Program-made: the position numbers and the translations under genes
The notes under the pieces: generated by a model
What the model was told of the DNA's origin: nothing
The model's input: only the letters and a program-made list of their open reading frames with translations
The model's database searches: none
Source of the DNA: JAQBQB01 sp963757185
Lineage (GTDB): Bacteria > Gemmatimonadota > Gemmatimonadetes > Gemmatimonadales > Gemmatimonadaceae
Reading direction: 5' to 3'
DNA length: 64,000 nucleotides
Assembly: GCA_963757185.1 (NCBI GenBank)
Contig: CAVWQI010000010.1
Span: 310,001 to 374,000 of the forward strand
Shown: one piece after another, positions 18,651-26,830 of the stretch
Layout of the letters: each line of letters opens with the position of its first letter
How positions within the stretch are numbered: the stretch's first letter is position 1

Positions 18651-18879
18651 GAGACTGCCGAACGCCGAAAACGCCGGAGGGCGAGACGGCCGAAGAACGA
18701 AACGGCCGAACGCCGAGACGGCCAAACTGCGAGACCGCGGCGCGCCGAGACTGCCTTACGCCGAAACGCCCGCTTCGGGTCTCGCCTTCGGCAGTTTCGG
18801 CCGTTGGCAGTTTTCGATACTCGGCAGTTTCGCCTCTCGGCAGTTTCGACCTTTGGCAGTTTCGCCCTTCGGCCTATCG
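18651..18879. repeat. Two-arm inverted array with 16-nt period, locus B
   Basis: The left arm has eight units with cores starting at 18651, 18667, 18683, 18699, 18715, 18731, 18747 and 18763 (consensus GARACNGCC), spaced exactly 16. The right arm has inverse-complement cores GGCAGTTTC at 18790, 18806, 18823, 18839 and 18855, and a degenerate one at 18871; one unit carries an extra T. Between cores are 7 variable bases. The arms can pair as one long imperfect hairpin around 18775. The array fills the gap between the S9 gene start and the beta-propeller gene stop. Confidence 0.85.
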
Positions 18880-20076
18880 CATGTTTCCCGTATGCCCCAA
18901 CGAGTATCTACCCGGCTGCGGCCACACACATAAACCATGTGGCTCCCTCCCCACCGGAATACGATGCATCAGCCGTCCGCTGGCCGTATCGAAGACGTAG
19001 ACCTCGCCGTCGTATCGGCCACTCACCCAAAGCTCTTTCCCGTCGGCAGTGACGTTGCCCATGTCGGGACTTCCTCCTCCGGGAATCGTCCACGTCGCGA
19101 CAACTTTTCGCGCGGCGGGATCCACCACGCTCACCGACCCCTCGCCGTGCGGGCGGGCGACGAGCGTGTTCCATCCGCGGTTCGTCACGTACAACAGGCG
19201 GCCGTCGCGGCTCGGGTAGATTCCGTGCGTTCCCTTCCCCGTGTGAATGAATCCGATCTGCGTGAAGCTCGCCGGATCGATCAGGCGAACGCCGTCGGCT
19301 TTCATGTCGGCGACGAAAAAGACGCTCCCGTCGGGGGACGAGCGAATGTCCTGCGGCATCGCGCCGTGGCTGCCCGACGTGTCGTCGAGCGCGAGGTAGG
19401 CGACGGGCTTCTGTTCAGTGAGGTCGACCTTCAACAGCCGGCCGTCGAACTCGCACGTCGCGATGGCGTAGCGGCCGTCGTCGGTGAACTCCATGTGGTC
19501 GATGCCGCGACAGTCGGTTCGCACCGAGCTCACCGTCGCCATCGTCACCGGATCGTGGAAGTCGAGTTGCTGGTGGCCTTCCGCCACGACGATCGCGAGG
19601 CGGCCGTCCGGGCTGTAGTACATGTTGTACGGATCGATCACTCGCACGGGCGTGCCTTCTTTGCCCGTGAACGGGTCGATCGGCGTGAGCGTGCTCGAGC
19701 CGTTGTTGAGCACCCACAGCGTCGTGAGGTCATACGACGGCACGACGTGCTGCGGCACATTCCCCGTCTTGAACGTGCGAACGACGTTGTACGTCGACGG
19801 GTCGATGACGCTCACCGTGCCCGACCGCGAGTTCGGTACGTAAACGAGCGGCTTCGCGCGGGCCGCGACGGCCGAGAGCGCGTTCGCGCCCGTCGCGGCG
19901 TAGATGTTGACGACGCCTTTCGTATCCTCGACCTCGCCGGCAGCCGTGTACGTCGTATAGTGCCGCTTGCCGTCGGCGGCGACGAGTCGGTCGCGTTCGT
20001 CGCGTGAACCGCGGCAGGCGAGCACAAAGAACACAGCCGGGCTCAGGAACCGCCGCAACATCCGAATCGCTCGCAT
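18874..20076 (-). CDS. YVTN-family beta-propeller protein, exported
   Basis: A 400-residue protein with an N-terminal hydrophobic segment ending in FFVLACRGS, which may be a lipobox (LAC). The rest is a seven-bladed propeller of the YVTN/cytochrome d1-like type, with blades such as VYVPNSRSGTVSVIDPSTYNV, WVLNNGSSTLTPIDPFTG, LYVTNRG and LWVSGRYDGEVYVFDT. No heme site is present, so it is a binding or scaffolding propeller rather than a nitrite reductase. I chose the ATG at 20076; one at 20061 is also possible. Its stop codon lies inside the last repeat unit of array B. Confidence 0.82.
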   Translation of the reverse strand: MRAIRMLRRFLSPAVFFVLACRGSRDERDRLVAADGKRHYTTYTAAGEVEDTKGVVNIYAATGANALSAVAARAKPLVYVPNSRSGTVSVIDPSTYNVVRTFKTGNVPQHVVPSYDLTTLWVLNNGSSTLTPIDPFTGKEGTPVRVIDPYNMYYSPDGRLAIVVAEGHQQLDFHDPVTMATVSSVRTDCRGIDHMEFTDDGRYAIATCEFDGRLLKVDLTEQKPVAYLALDDTSGSHGAMPQDIRSSPDGSVFFVADMKADGVRLIDPASFTQIGFIHTGKGTHGIYPSRDGRLLYVTNRGWNTLVARPHGEGSVSVVDPAARKVVATWTIPGGGSPDMGNVTADGKELWVSGRYDGEVYVFDTASGRLMHRIPVGREPHGLCVWPQPGRYSLGHTGNMR

Positions 20077-20285
20077 ACCTGCACCACCAAAAGGCAAGAA
20101 GCGATTCCCTGCACCGTAGGCCCGGAGTGTGCGGCCTTCGGACAATGGCGGCGCCCCGCTACGTCCACTCTGCCGCCGAGGAGGAAGCGTGCCGGACCGG
20201 CAGCAGAAGCCACGGCAGCAGAAGCCACGGCAGCAAGAGTCACCGCGGCGACAAGCCCCAACGAACGTCTCGAGAGAGTTCTCAT
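20043..20285 (-). CDS. Possible short secreted peptide gene overlapping the propeller start
   Basis: An open frame of 80 residues opening with a textbook signal peptide (MRTLSRRSLGLVAAVTLAAV then ASAAVASAAG) and ending with a cysteine-containing tail (VCERFGCCGGS). It overlaps the first bases of the propeller gene in another frame. The signal region includes a 15-base tandem repeat at 20199-20243 that encodes ASAAV repeats. It may be a real small exported protein or the 5' remnant of a gene fused or shifted relative to the propeller. No homology was recognised. Confidence 0.25.
   Translation of the reverse strand: MRTLSRRSLGLVAAVTLAAVASAAVASAAGPARFLLGGRVDVAGRRHCPKAAHSGPTVQGIASCLLVVQVCERFGCCGGS
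20199..20243. repeat. 15-bp tandem repeat, three copies
   Basis: GGCAGCAGAAGCCAC occurs twice exactly (20199-20213, 20214-20228) and once with changes (20229-20243). On the minus strand it encodes repeated Ala/Val/Ser in the signal-peptide-like start of the small frame at 20043-20285. Confidence 0.8.
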
Positions 20286-20372
20286 GAGACCGTTGGCGAT
20301 CCGCGCGAGAGCGGCCAGCCGGGCGGCGGCGCGGGACGACGCGACGAGGTCGGTCCGACCGGCGTCCATCCG

Positions 20373-20636
20373 ATGTCCGCCGGAATTCCCAAAGGCAAGC
20401 ACCTCGAGATCCGCACGCCCGCGGCGTGGGGTCAGGGCGAGCGCGGCGCGGCGGGGTACGAGGACTCGGGCGGATCCGAGCTGATCTACCGCGACGGACA
20501 GCTGTTGGGCGGCACGACCGCCGGCCCCGGCGGCGAGCCGACGATCGACATCCACGGCGGGGCATCCCAGCCCCATCCGGAAGACACAACCGAACTCAGG
20601 AGGCCCCCGACGAAACGTCGCAAGCGCAAGAAATAA
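20373..20636 (+). CDS. Small basic-tailed hypothetical protein
   Basis: An 87-residue soluble protein. The segment WGQGERGAAGYEDSGGSELI looks conserved in character (balanced Gly, Glu and aromatics, unlike a shadow frame), and the C-terminus is very basic (RRPPTKRRKRKK). The ATG at 20373 was chosen, though coding character extends a few codons upstream (DEVGPTGVHP), so an alternative upstream start may be used. It precedes the lipoprotein gene by 29 bases on the same strand. Function unknown. Confidence 0.5.
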   Translation: MSAGIPKGKHLEIRTPAAWGQGERGAAGYEDSGGSELIYRDGQLLGGTTAGPGGEPTIDIHGGASQPHPEDTTELRRPPTKRRKRKK

Positions 20637-20665
20637 GGTCCTTTGTCCGTTAGAAGGAGGTACAT

Positions 20666-21364
20666 ATGAATTCCAGAATCTTTCTCGCCGCCGGCGCGGT
20701 CGTCGGCGCGGTGTGGACTTTGGGATGCGCGAGAACGGTCGCCGAGTTGACCCCGGCGCCCGGCGCGACGCGCGTCTCGGGAACCGGTGAGGGGGCCGCG
20801 GCCACCGTCGCCGGAGTTCAGGTCGTCGCGCGGAGCAAGGCGTGGCACTGGGATCCGACCGATCTCGATACCAAGGTCACGCCGATCCTCGTCGAATTCC
20901 AGAACAACGGCGACCGGCCCGTGATCGTCCGCTACAATCACATTTCCCTCATGGACGACGCGGGGAACCGTTTCAACGTGATGCCGCCGTATGACATCGA
21001 CGGCACACTCTCCGAGGCGTTCACGGTGAGCAACCCGTACTATGGGTTCAACCGCTTCGCCGTGGCGCCGTACCTGTCGCGTTGGTATCCGCGCTTCTCG
21101 CGATATGACGGCGCATTCGCGTACGACCCGGCGTACTATCGCCCGTACTACACACGATATCTGAACGTTGCCCTTCCGACGCCCGAGATGGTGCATCGCG
21201 CGCTTCCGGAAGGCGTGATCTCGTCGGGCGGCCGAGCCGAAGGCTTCGTGTACTTCGAGGCGTTCCGTCGAGGCGCGAAGACGCTGACGCTCGACGTCGA
21301 CATCGTAGACGCCGTGTCGGGCACCGTGCTCGGCACCGCGCAGATCCCGTTCATGGCAAGTTGA
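20666..21364 (+). CDS. Lipoprotein of unknown function
   Basis: A 232-residue protein with a lipoprotein signal peptide whose lipobox is WTLGC (Cys near residue 21). The body resembles a beta-sandwich (LVEFQNNGDRPVIVRYNHISLMDD), as in proteins with an Ig-like fold that decorate the periplasmic face, followed by a Tyr/Arg-rich linker (YDPAYYRPYYTRYLNVALP). The ATG has a near-perfect AGAAGGAGGT ribosome site 6 bases away, the strongest in the window, suggesting high expression. A 21-bp hairpin follows about 45 bases after the stop. Confidence 0.82.
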   Translation: MNSRIFLAAGAVVGAVWTLGCARTVAELTPAPGATRVSGTGEGAAATVAGVQVVARSKAWHWDPTDLDTKVTPILVEFQNNGDRPVIVRYNHISLMDDAGNRFNVMPPYDIDGTLSEAFTVSNPYYGFNRFAVAPYLSRWYPRFSRYDGAFAYDPAYYRPYYTRYLNVALPTPEMVHRALPEGVISSGGRAEGFVYFEAFRRGAKTLTLDVDIVDAVSGTVLGTAQIPFMAS

Positions 21365-21407
21365 CGCGATCGGCGCCAGCCCGTTCGGCCGAATCGGCCA
21401 ACGGCGA

Positions 21408-21457
21408 AAAGCGAAACCCCACCGGCAGGATCGCTTCTGCCGGTGGGGTTTCGCTTT
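21408..21457. terminator. Perfect 21-bp hairpin, probable terminator
   Basis: Bases 21408-21428 and 21437-21457 are perfect inverse complements with an 8-base loop (GATCGCTT). The stem contains GAAACCCCACCGGCAG and ends in A/T pairs, giving AAA on one side and TTT on the other, so it can work in both directions. It follows the lipoprotein gene and precedes the PadR gene. Confidence 0.75.
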
Positions 21458-21485
21458 CGGAGATACCTTCCGTGGCGCTCGCGTT

Positions 21486-21557
21486 CCCATCGTCTGTCGA
21501 TGGGGGCTTGACGAGGGCCGTGCGATCCGCCAGGATTCCCATCGTCTATCGATGGGA
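21486..21557. promoter_or_regulatory. Pair of near-identical palindromes before the PadR gene
   Basis: CCCATCG-TCTGT-CGATGGG at 21486-21504 and TCCCATCG-TCTAT-CGATGGGA at 21537-21557 have the same 7-8 base half-sites, a 5-base spacer differing by one base, and centres 52 bp apart (about five helical turns). They lie directly upstream of the PadR gene at 21566, so they are candidate operators for it. The second ends 9 bases before the ATG. Confidence 0.6.
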
Positions 21558-21565
21558 CAGCCGCC

Positions 21566-21904
21566 GTGCCCCGGTCCGACAGGAACTCCGAGCTCCTTCC
21601 AGGCACCCTCGACCTTCTGATCCTTCGCGCGTTGCGCGGCGGGAGCCTTCATGGATACGGGATCGTCGAACGGCTGCGGGCCGTCTCCGACGACGTGCTC
21701 CAAGTCGGCGAGAGCTCGCTCTACCCCGCCCTGCAACGACTGCTGCTCGACGGATACGTTCGCGCCGAGTGGGGGACGTCCGAGAACAACCGCCGGGCAC
21801 GGTTCTATACATTGACAGCCGCCGGCCGAAAGCAGCTCGTCTCGGAACAGAACGACTTCGAGCGTATGATCGGCGCGATCCACGCGGTCCTCCGCCTCGC
21901 GTAA
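21566..21904 (+). CDS. PadR-family transcriptional regulator
   Basis: A 112-residue winged-helix protein with the classic PadR opening (LLPGTLDLLILRALRGG), HGYGIVERL, the recognition segment VGESSLYPALQRLLLDGYV, the wing NNRRARFYTLTAAGRKQL and a C-terminal dimerisation helix. It lies 10 bases before an ADOP permease gene and probably controls it. Two matching palindromes upstream are candidate autoregulatory operators. Confidence 0.92.
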   Translation: MPRSDRNSELLPGTLDLLILRALRGGSLHGYGIVERLRAVSDDVLQVGESSLYPALQRLLLDGYVRAEWGTSENNRRARFYTLTAAGRKQLVSEQNDFERMIGAIHAVLRLA

Positions 21905-21914
21905 GGGAGTTCTC

Positions 21915-24608
21915 ATGCGGCTCCTTCGACGGCTCGCTTACTGGCTTCGCTTTCGAGCTCGGCAGAACGACTTGCGCGAGGAGGTCGCCTACCATCGAAA
22001 TTTGGTCGCCGCCGAGCTCGCGCGCCGCGGCCTGTCGTCGGACGAGGCGCGCCACGCCGCCCGCCGAGCCATGGGGAACGAGACTTCGATGCGCGAACAG
22101 GCTCGGGGCGTGTGGCTCGCACCTCGGCTCGACGCAGCGCTCCAGGACTGGCGATACTCCTGGCGCGGTTTGCGTCATTCGCCGGCGTTCACCCTGGTCG
22201 CCGTGACGTCGCTAGCGGTCGGCATCGGTGCCAACGCCGCCGTATTCGGACTGCTTGACGGCCTTCTACTTGCCCGGCTCCCGGTTCCATCGGCGAGCCG
22301 ACTCGTACACCTCGCGCGTGACCTTGGGCCCCAGGGCACCGACGACCGGTTCTCCCGCGCGGAGTTCAACGCTCTGGCGGCCGGCCCCTCCCCCGTGCCC
22401 GTCGCCATGTTCGCCTCGACGTTCGCGTCCGTCGAGATCGACGGCGTCGTCGCTACCGCGTCGACGGACGCGGTCGACGGACACTATTTCGATGTGCTCG
22501 AGCTGCGCGCCGAGCGTGGTCGGTTGATCTCCTCGGCCGAGGACGATGGTGCATCGCCCATCGTCGTAGTCACCGACGGTTTTTGGCGCGGCCGCATGAA
22601 CGGCGACCCGAATGTGATCGGGCGAACCATCAAGATCGCGGGGCAGCCGTTCACTGTGGTCGGTGTAACTCCACCCGGATTCGCCGGCTTGCGATTTCCA
22701 GCGTTCGCCGCGCTCTTCATCCCTTATCGCACCGCGGCCGCACTCGCCGTCCTCGGCGGCGCAAACGACCGGCGCCAGATGCTGACTGTGCTCGGACGAC
22801 GCACCGCGTCGCAATCGATCGAGACGGCGCAGAGCGGGCTTCGCACGCTCTGGGATCATTGTTGCGCGACCGGCGAGCTCATGACGCCGGCCAAGGGACA
22901 GACCGTGGCGGCGGCGCGGCTGACCGTCGACGATGCGAGCCGCGGCATCCCGTTCGTGAAGATGAATCTCCGCGGCCAGTATGGACGCGTGCTCTGGGCG
23001 CTGATGGCCGGCGTCGGCCTCCTCCTTCTCGCGGCGTGCGCCAACGTCGCCAATCTGCTGCTCGCTCGCGGAAGCGCACGCACTGGAGAGTTCGCGATGC
23101 GACTCGCGCTCGGCGCATCACGCTCGAGACTCGTCGCGCAGCTGTTGATCGAAAGTCTGCAACTCTCGATGCTCGGAGCGAGTGCCGGGCTTCTGCTCGC
23201 GTGGTGGGGCGCAACCTTTTTGACGCGAGAGCACATCGGGGACCTGTCGCTGGTCGTGCAGCCGACGCTCGGGGCCTCCGTGCTGATTTTCACGACGGTC
23301 GTGAGCCTCGTGTCCGCGGTCGTTTTCGGCATCGTACCCGCGCTGCGCCTGATGAGCACCGATCTGTCGACACCGCTGAGTCAGGTCGGACGGCGGGCCG
23401 CGGCCGGACGCCGCGGCCTGTTCGATCGCGCCCTGGTCGCGTTGCAGGTCTCGCTGGCTGTCCTCCTCGTGAGCGGCGCGGCATTGCTCGTCCAGACGCT
23501 GCGCAACCTTCGGGAAACGAACCTGGGATTCGATCCGACCGGGCGGTTGCTCATCACGGTCGAAACAAGAAGTACGTCGTACGCTCGCCAAGGCATGACG
23601 ACACAGCTGGCGAGTGAGATGTTGCGACGAGTTCGTAGGATTCCCGGCGTGAAATCGGCATCGTTCTCGTCGCTCGTTCCGGTGTACGGCGGGCGCACCA
23701 TGACGGACAATGTCACGGTCCCCGGGGGGCGCACGCCGACCGACGGTGATGCCTCGACGGTTTTCGTCGGCGTGACACCAGACTATTTCGCGTCCCTCGG
23801 CATACCCGTGCTCGCCGGCCGCGACATCGGTCCGCCTGCGGCAATCCTGGCTCACGGCGCGGCTCGGGACGTCGTCGTCAACGATCTATTCGTGAAGAAA
23901 TTCCTCGCGGATCGCGATCCGATCGGACGGCTGTTCCACGATGCGGATGAAGGCGACACGACGTTCACCGAGAATCGAGTGATCGGCGTGGTGAGTGCCG
24001 CCAAATTCGCCGACGTCCGTTCTCCCGCGCGTCCGATGTACTTCGTGCCCATCAGCGATGGAGACTGGCCCTTTCTCGTGTTGGCAATCCGCACGTCGGG
24101 AGACGGTACGGCGATCGCCGCGTCGGTCGGTCGCGTCGTTTCGGCCGTCGCGCCAGGAATCGGCCGAGGAGATGCGACTTCTCTATCGGCGTCGATCGAT
24201 GCCGCGCTGACGCGCGAGCGGATCGCGGCGACGCTCGCGACCTTGTTCGGCGCGATCGGTCTGAGCCTCGTTGCTGTGGGACTCTACGGGGTCATGCTCT
24301 ATCAGGTCACCGAGCGGACGAGGGAGATCGGCATTCGCGTCGCCCTGGGCGCACGTCCCGGCGCGGTAGTTGGGCTTGTGCTGCGCCAGTCGCTGGCAAT
24401 CATGTCGGTCGGGCTGGTCACAGGGGTGCCGCTCGCACTGCTCGCGGGCCGTGCCGTGAGCTCGCAGCTCTACGGCATCGCGCCGTACAGCTTGTGGGCG
24501 CTGACTGTAGCAACGTTCGGGCTTCTCGCGGTGGGAGTCGTGGCCTGTCTCGTTCCCACACAGCGGGCGATGCGCATCGACCCTCTTACGGCCCTCCGCG
24601 CCATGTAG
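21915..24608 (+). CDS. ADOP-family ABC transporter permease
   Basis: An 897-residue duplicated orphan permease. The cytoplasmic N-terminus (residues 1-85) has the family pattern LREEVAYHRNLVAAELARRG and DEARHAARRAMGN. The first helix is FTLVAVTSLAVGIGANAAVF, followed by a MacB-like domain, an FtsX block with LLLLAACANVANLLLARGSA, a second half with the same order, and the end RIDPLTALRAM. It is 10 bases after its PadR gene. No ATPase subunit is nearby. The transported substrate is unknown. Confidence 0.92.
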   Translation: MRLLRRLAYWLRFRARQNDLREEVAYHRNLVAAELARRGLSSDEARHAARRAMGNETSMREQARGVWLAPRLDAALQDWRYSWRGLRHSPAFTLVAVTSLAVGIGANAAVFGLLDGLLLARLPVPSASRLVHLARDLGPQGTDDRFSRAEFNALAAGPSPVPVAMFASTFASVEIDGVVATASTDAVDGHYFDVLELRAERGRLISSAEDDGASPIVVVTDGFWRGRMNGDPNVIGRTIKIAGQPFTVVGVTPPGFAGLRFPAFAALFIPYRTAAALAVLGGANDRRQMLTVLGRRTASQSIETAQSGLRTLWDHCCATGELMTPAKGQTVAAARLTVDDASRGIPFVKMNLRGQYGRVLWALMAGVGLLLLAACANVANLLLARGSARTGEFAMRLALGASRSRLVAQLLIESLQLSMLGASAGLLLAWWGATFLTREHIGDLSLVVQPTLGASVLIFTTVVSLVSAVVFGIVPALRLMSTDLSTPLSQVGRRAAAGRRGLFDRALVALQVSLAVLLVSGAALLVQTLRNLRETNLGFDPTGRLLITVETRSTSYARQGMTTQLASEMLRRVRRIPGVKSASFSSLVPVYGGRTMTDNVTVPGGRTPTDGDASTVFVGVTPDYFASLGIPVLAGRDIGPPAAILAHGAARDVVVNDLFVKKFLADRDPIGRLFHDADEGDTTFTENRVIGVVSAAKFADVRSPARPMYFVPISDGDWPFLVLAIRTSGDGTAIAASVGRVVSAVAPGIGRGDATSLSASIDAALTRERIAATLATLFGAIGLSLVAVGLYGVMLYQVTERTREIGIRVALGARPGAVVGLVLRQSLAIMSVGLVTGVPLALLAGRAVSSQLYGIAPYSLWALTVATFGLLAVGVVACLVPTQRAMRIDPLTALRAM

Positions 24609-24649
24609 CCCGCGTTCATGGCGAGCTGACAATGCGTCGCGTCGCGAGC

Positions 24650-25117
24650 CTAGCCGATAGTTACCGTACCTGCCGCGGCGTCGTACTGCGTCGGATAGGA
24701 GGTCAGACTGCTCGTGCGTTGCCCTCCCATCCAGTGGCCGGAGAAGTCGAACTCGGCGCCGTGCCCTGGGCACAGAAAGCCAAAGCTCGCCGTGTTCACC
24801 GTGCTCCCCGCGTGAGGGCAGATCCTCGACAACGCGACGAACGTGGCTGTCCCAGTCCTGACGACGGCGAGTGGATTGCCGTTGGTGTCGCTGACGAACG
24901 CCACTCCGTCGACGTTGGCCAGCGACGGGTGATCTGACAACGTGACCGTCACCGGTTGAGACAAGCTCCCCGGCGCGGTCGGGCTGTTCGAGAGACCGCA
25001 AGCCGCGAGCGCCGCTGCGAGCGCGGTCATTCCACTCTGAGCAAGAAACGCCCGCCGATCGATGCCGCCGGTTTCGCGCACCACGCAGGCGCAGTCAACG
25101 CCACACTGCTTTTGCAT
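24650..25117 (-). CDS. Rieske [2Fe-2S] protein with Tat-like signal
   Basis: A 155-residue protein. The N-terminus holds a twin-arginine-like region (DRRAFLAQSGMTALAAALAAC) whose final Cys could also be a lipobox, giving a membrane-anchored cluster protein outside the cytoplasm. The Rieske ligands are CPHAG and CPGHGAEF, with 16 residues between the motifs, so the cluster site is complete. It is the last gene of a three-gene minus-strand group with a four-His membrane protein and a CopD-like protein, implying an electron-transfer unit. The ATG at 25117 has GGGAG upstream. Confidence 0.9.
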   Translation of the reverse strand: MQKQCGVDCACVVRETGGIDRRAFLAQSGMTALAAALAACGLSNSPTAPGSLSQPVTVTLSDHPSLANVDGVAFVSDTNGNPLAVVRTGTATFVALSRICPHAGSTVNTASFGFLCPGHGAEFDFSGHWMGGQRTSSLTSYPTQYDAAAGTVTIG

Positions 25118-25145
25118 CACTGCTCCCAAGTTTCTACGTAAGAGT

Positions 25146-25733
25146 TCAATCCTTCCAGAACCACATCATCACCGTCCCAGCCGTGCTCACGCCGATCGAC
25201 GTGAGCGCGATCGCTCGATGCGTGTCGGCGTTCGAGCGCGACCGGCGCGCATTCCCTCCGGCCGCCCCCGCCCAGACGAAGCCAGCGTCCGAAGCCAGCA
25301 TCGCGAAGGCATGCAGGTAGCGCCGAGTCCTTCCCGCCGGGTCATGCCGGGAATCCCACAGATTCCACACACCGGTGATCGTGTTCACCGTGAACAACAC
25401 ACCGATGGCGCCCGCGACACCTTGGTGCGTACCCCGCATCCAACTCGGCGGGTCCTGGTCCTGAAGAAGGTTCTGGCCCAGCGACCACTCTGCGGCGAAG
25501 AGCGGGAGCATCGTGTAGCTGCCGATTCGATGAACCGTTAGGCGTCGGTTATACCAGTCGCTGTATTGAATCGGCTTTGGTCGGCGCGTGATCGGCGTAT
25601 CCACCGGAACGCCGGCTGGCGCCGAATCGATCACGAGCGGCGCACGAAGGTCGGCGTCGACGCGGATCGCGCGGGCGTGGCACGGCCACCCGGCGACGGT
25701 CGCACAGAGGAATACGGCATGAGTCGGAAGCAT
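25146..25733 (-). CDS. Four-helix membrane protein with one histidine per helix
   Basis: A 195-residue protein with a signal-like start and, from residue 60, four hydrophobic helices. Each begins with a histidine: VHRIGSY (H68), THQGVAG (H103), LHAFAML (H141) and THRAIAL (H172). Such spacing suggests bis-histidine heme b ligation in a four-helix bundle, like cytochrome b561-type proteins, but I do not recognise the exact family. It lies 28 bases before the Rieske gene, so the two may form a small membrane redox complex. An alternative is a non-heme membrane protein of unknown role. Confidence 0.7.
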   Translation of the reverse strand: MLPTHAVFLCATVAGWPCHARAIRVDADLRAPLVIDSAPAGVPVDTPITRRPKPIQYSDWYNRRLTVHRIGSYTMLPLFAAEWSLGQNLLQDQDPPSWMRGTHQGVAGAIGVLFTVNTITGVWNLWDSRHDPAGRTRRYLHAFAMLASDAGFVWAGAAGGNARRSRSNADTHRAIALTSIGVSTAGTVMMWFWKD

Positions 25734-25784
25734 CAGGCCCCGGGTGAGACGGACACTGGTGCACTGGCAAACCCCGATCCGCTG

Positions 25785-26714
25785 TTACGGAACGGGGGCA
25801 ACCTTTGCGCTGGCTGGCGGCCGCGACTGCGGGGCCCGCTTGGGCGAGGGCAGGCTGACCAAGATCGAGGTGACGATGAGAACGACTGCGGCGACCGACA
25901 GTTCCAGAGTGGCGGAGCGTCGGATCGAGATCGCCGCCGACTCCCTCCCCAGCGTGGGACGTTGTCGACGCCAATTGAAGGCGCCGAGCGCAAACACGGT
26001 CCCCACGAACAACAGTTTGATGATCAACGTTCTGCCATAGGGCGTCTCCCATAAGCTCGCCACCGTCGGCAGATGCAGCCACGCGGTGATCACGCCAAAC
26101 GCCACGACGACGCCGCCCATCGACAGCGCCATCGGCGAAAAGCGATTCACCATGTCGGCTGCCACCCCACCGCGCCGTTCGCCGAGCTCGGCGTTGCGAA
26201 GCAGAGGCGTGAGCCCGCACGCGACCATGATGAACAGACTCCCCAGCCAGAGTCCGGCCGCGAGACGGTGGACCGGATTCACGACAGCGCTCCAACGCCC
26301 GGAGACGAGCGGCGTGAGAGCGACGCCGACGAGTCCCACGGCGGCGGCGTACCAGCCGGCGCGCACGTTCGCCATCGCGAGTGCCGTCCCCGCGAGGACG
26401 ACCGCGGGCCAGACTATGGAGAGCGCCGCCGAGGCGTTGGACGTTAGCAATTCTCCAACAGGAACGTGCGCGCGCGCGGCGAGCGCGGGCAGTCCGAGCA
26501 GCGCGAAAGCCAATCCGATCGCCGCGCCAACGACCCCGATAGCGGCGGCACGTCGCAACGCCGACTCGAAGAACATCCTGACCGGCCCTTCGGCATAGGT
26601 CGCTCGTGCCGCCGTGAATCGAAATCCGACCGCGCCGGCAGCGAGAAACGTTCCGATGAACGAGGCGAGTTGCTGTACCGGCTCGGACCAGGTGATGAGC
26701 GGCTGTGGCGCCAT
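25785..26714 (-). CDS. CopD-like integral membrane protein
   Basis: A 309-residue protein with about eight transmembrane helices. The segment NPVHRLAAGLWLGSLFIMVACGLTPLL matches the CopD/PcoD family core, in which the His before a Trp-containing helix is conserved, and WETPYGRTLIIKLLFVGTVFALGAFNWRR is the matching later motif. CopD proteins take part in copper uptake across the inner membrane; here the neighbours are redox proteins rather than CopC. The ATG at 26714 replaces a longer TTG start. It heads the minus-strand group CopD - four-His protein - Rieske. Confidence 0.85.
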   Translation of the reverse strand: MAPQPLITWSEPVQQLASFIGTFLAAGAVGFRFTAARATYAEGPVRMFFESALRRAAAIGVVGAAIGLAFALLGLPALAARAHVPVGELLTSNASAALSIVWPAVVLAGTALAMANVRAGWYAAAVGLVGVALTPLVSGRWSAVVNPVHRLAAGLWLGSLFIMVACGLTPLLRNAELGERRGGVAADMVNRFSPMALSMGGVVVAFGVITAWLHLPTVASLWETPYGRTLIIKLLFVGTVFALGAFNWRRQRPTLGRESAAISIRRSATLELSVAAVVLIVTSILVSLPSPKRAPQSRPPASAKVAPVP

Positions 26715-26830
26715 GCTGGACGGAGTAGGCAAGGATGGGACCGCTGCGAACAACCACCGGTTTAGCCGCCTCGAGGTGTATGCGCTACCGGGTAGCCTCG
26801 AGTTTGCGCTTCCTTAACGACGTGAAGCTC

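Noticed and set aside
18651..18879. CRISPR array
   Set aside because: The repeat core is 9 bases and spacers are 7 bases, arms are in opposite orientation and no cas gene is in the window.
18874..20076. Cytochrome cd1 nitrite reductase
   Set aside because: Only the d1-like propeller character is present; there is no CxxCH heme c site and no axial residues could be identified.
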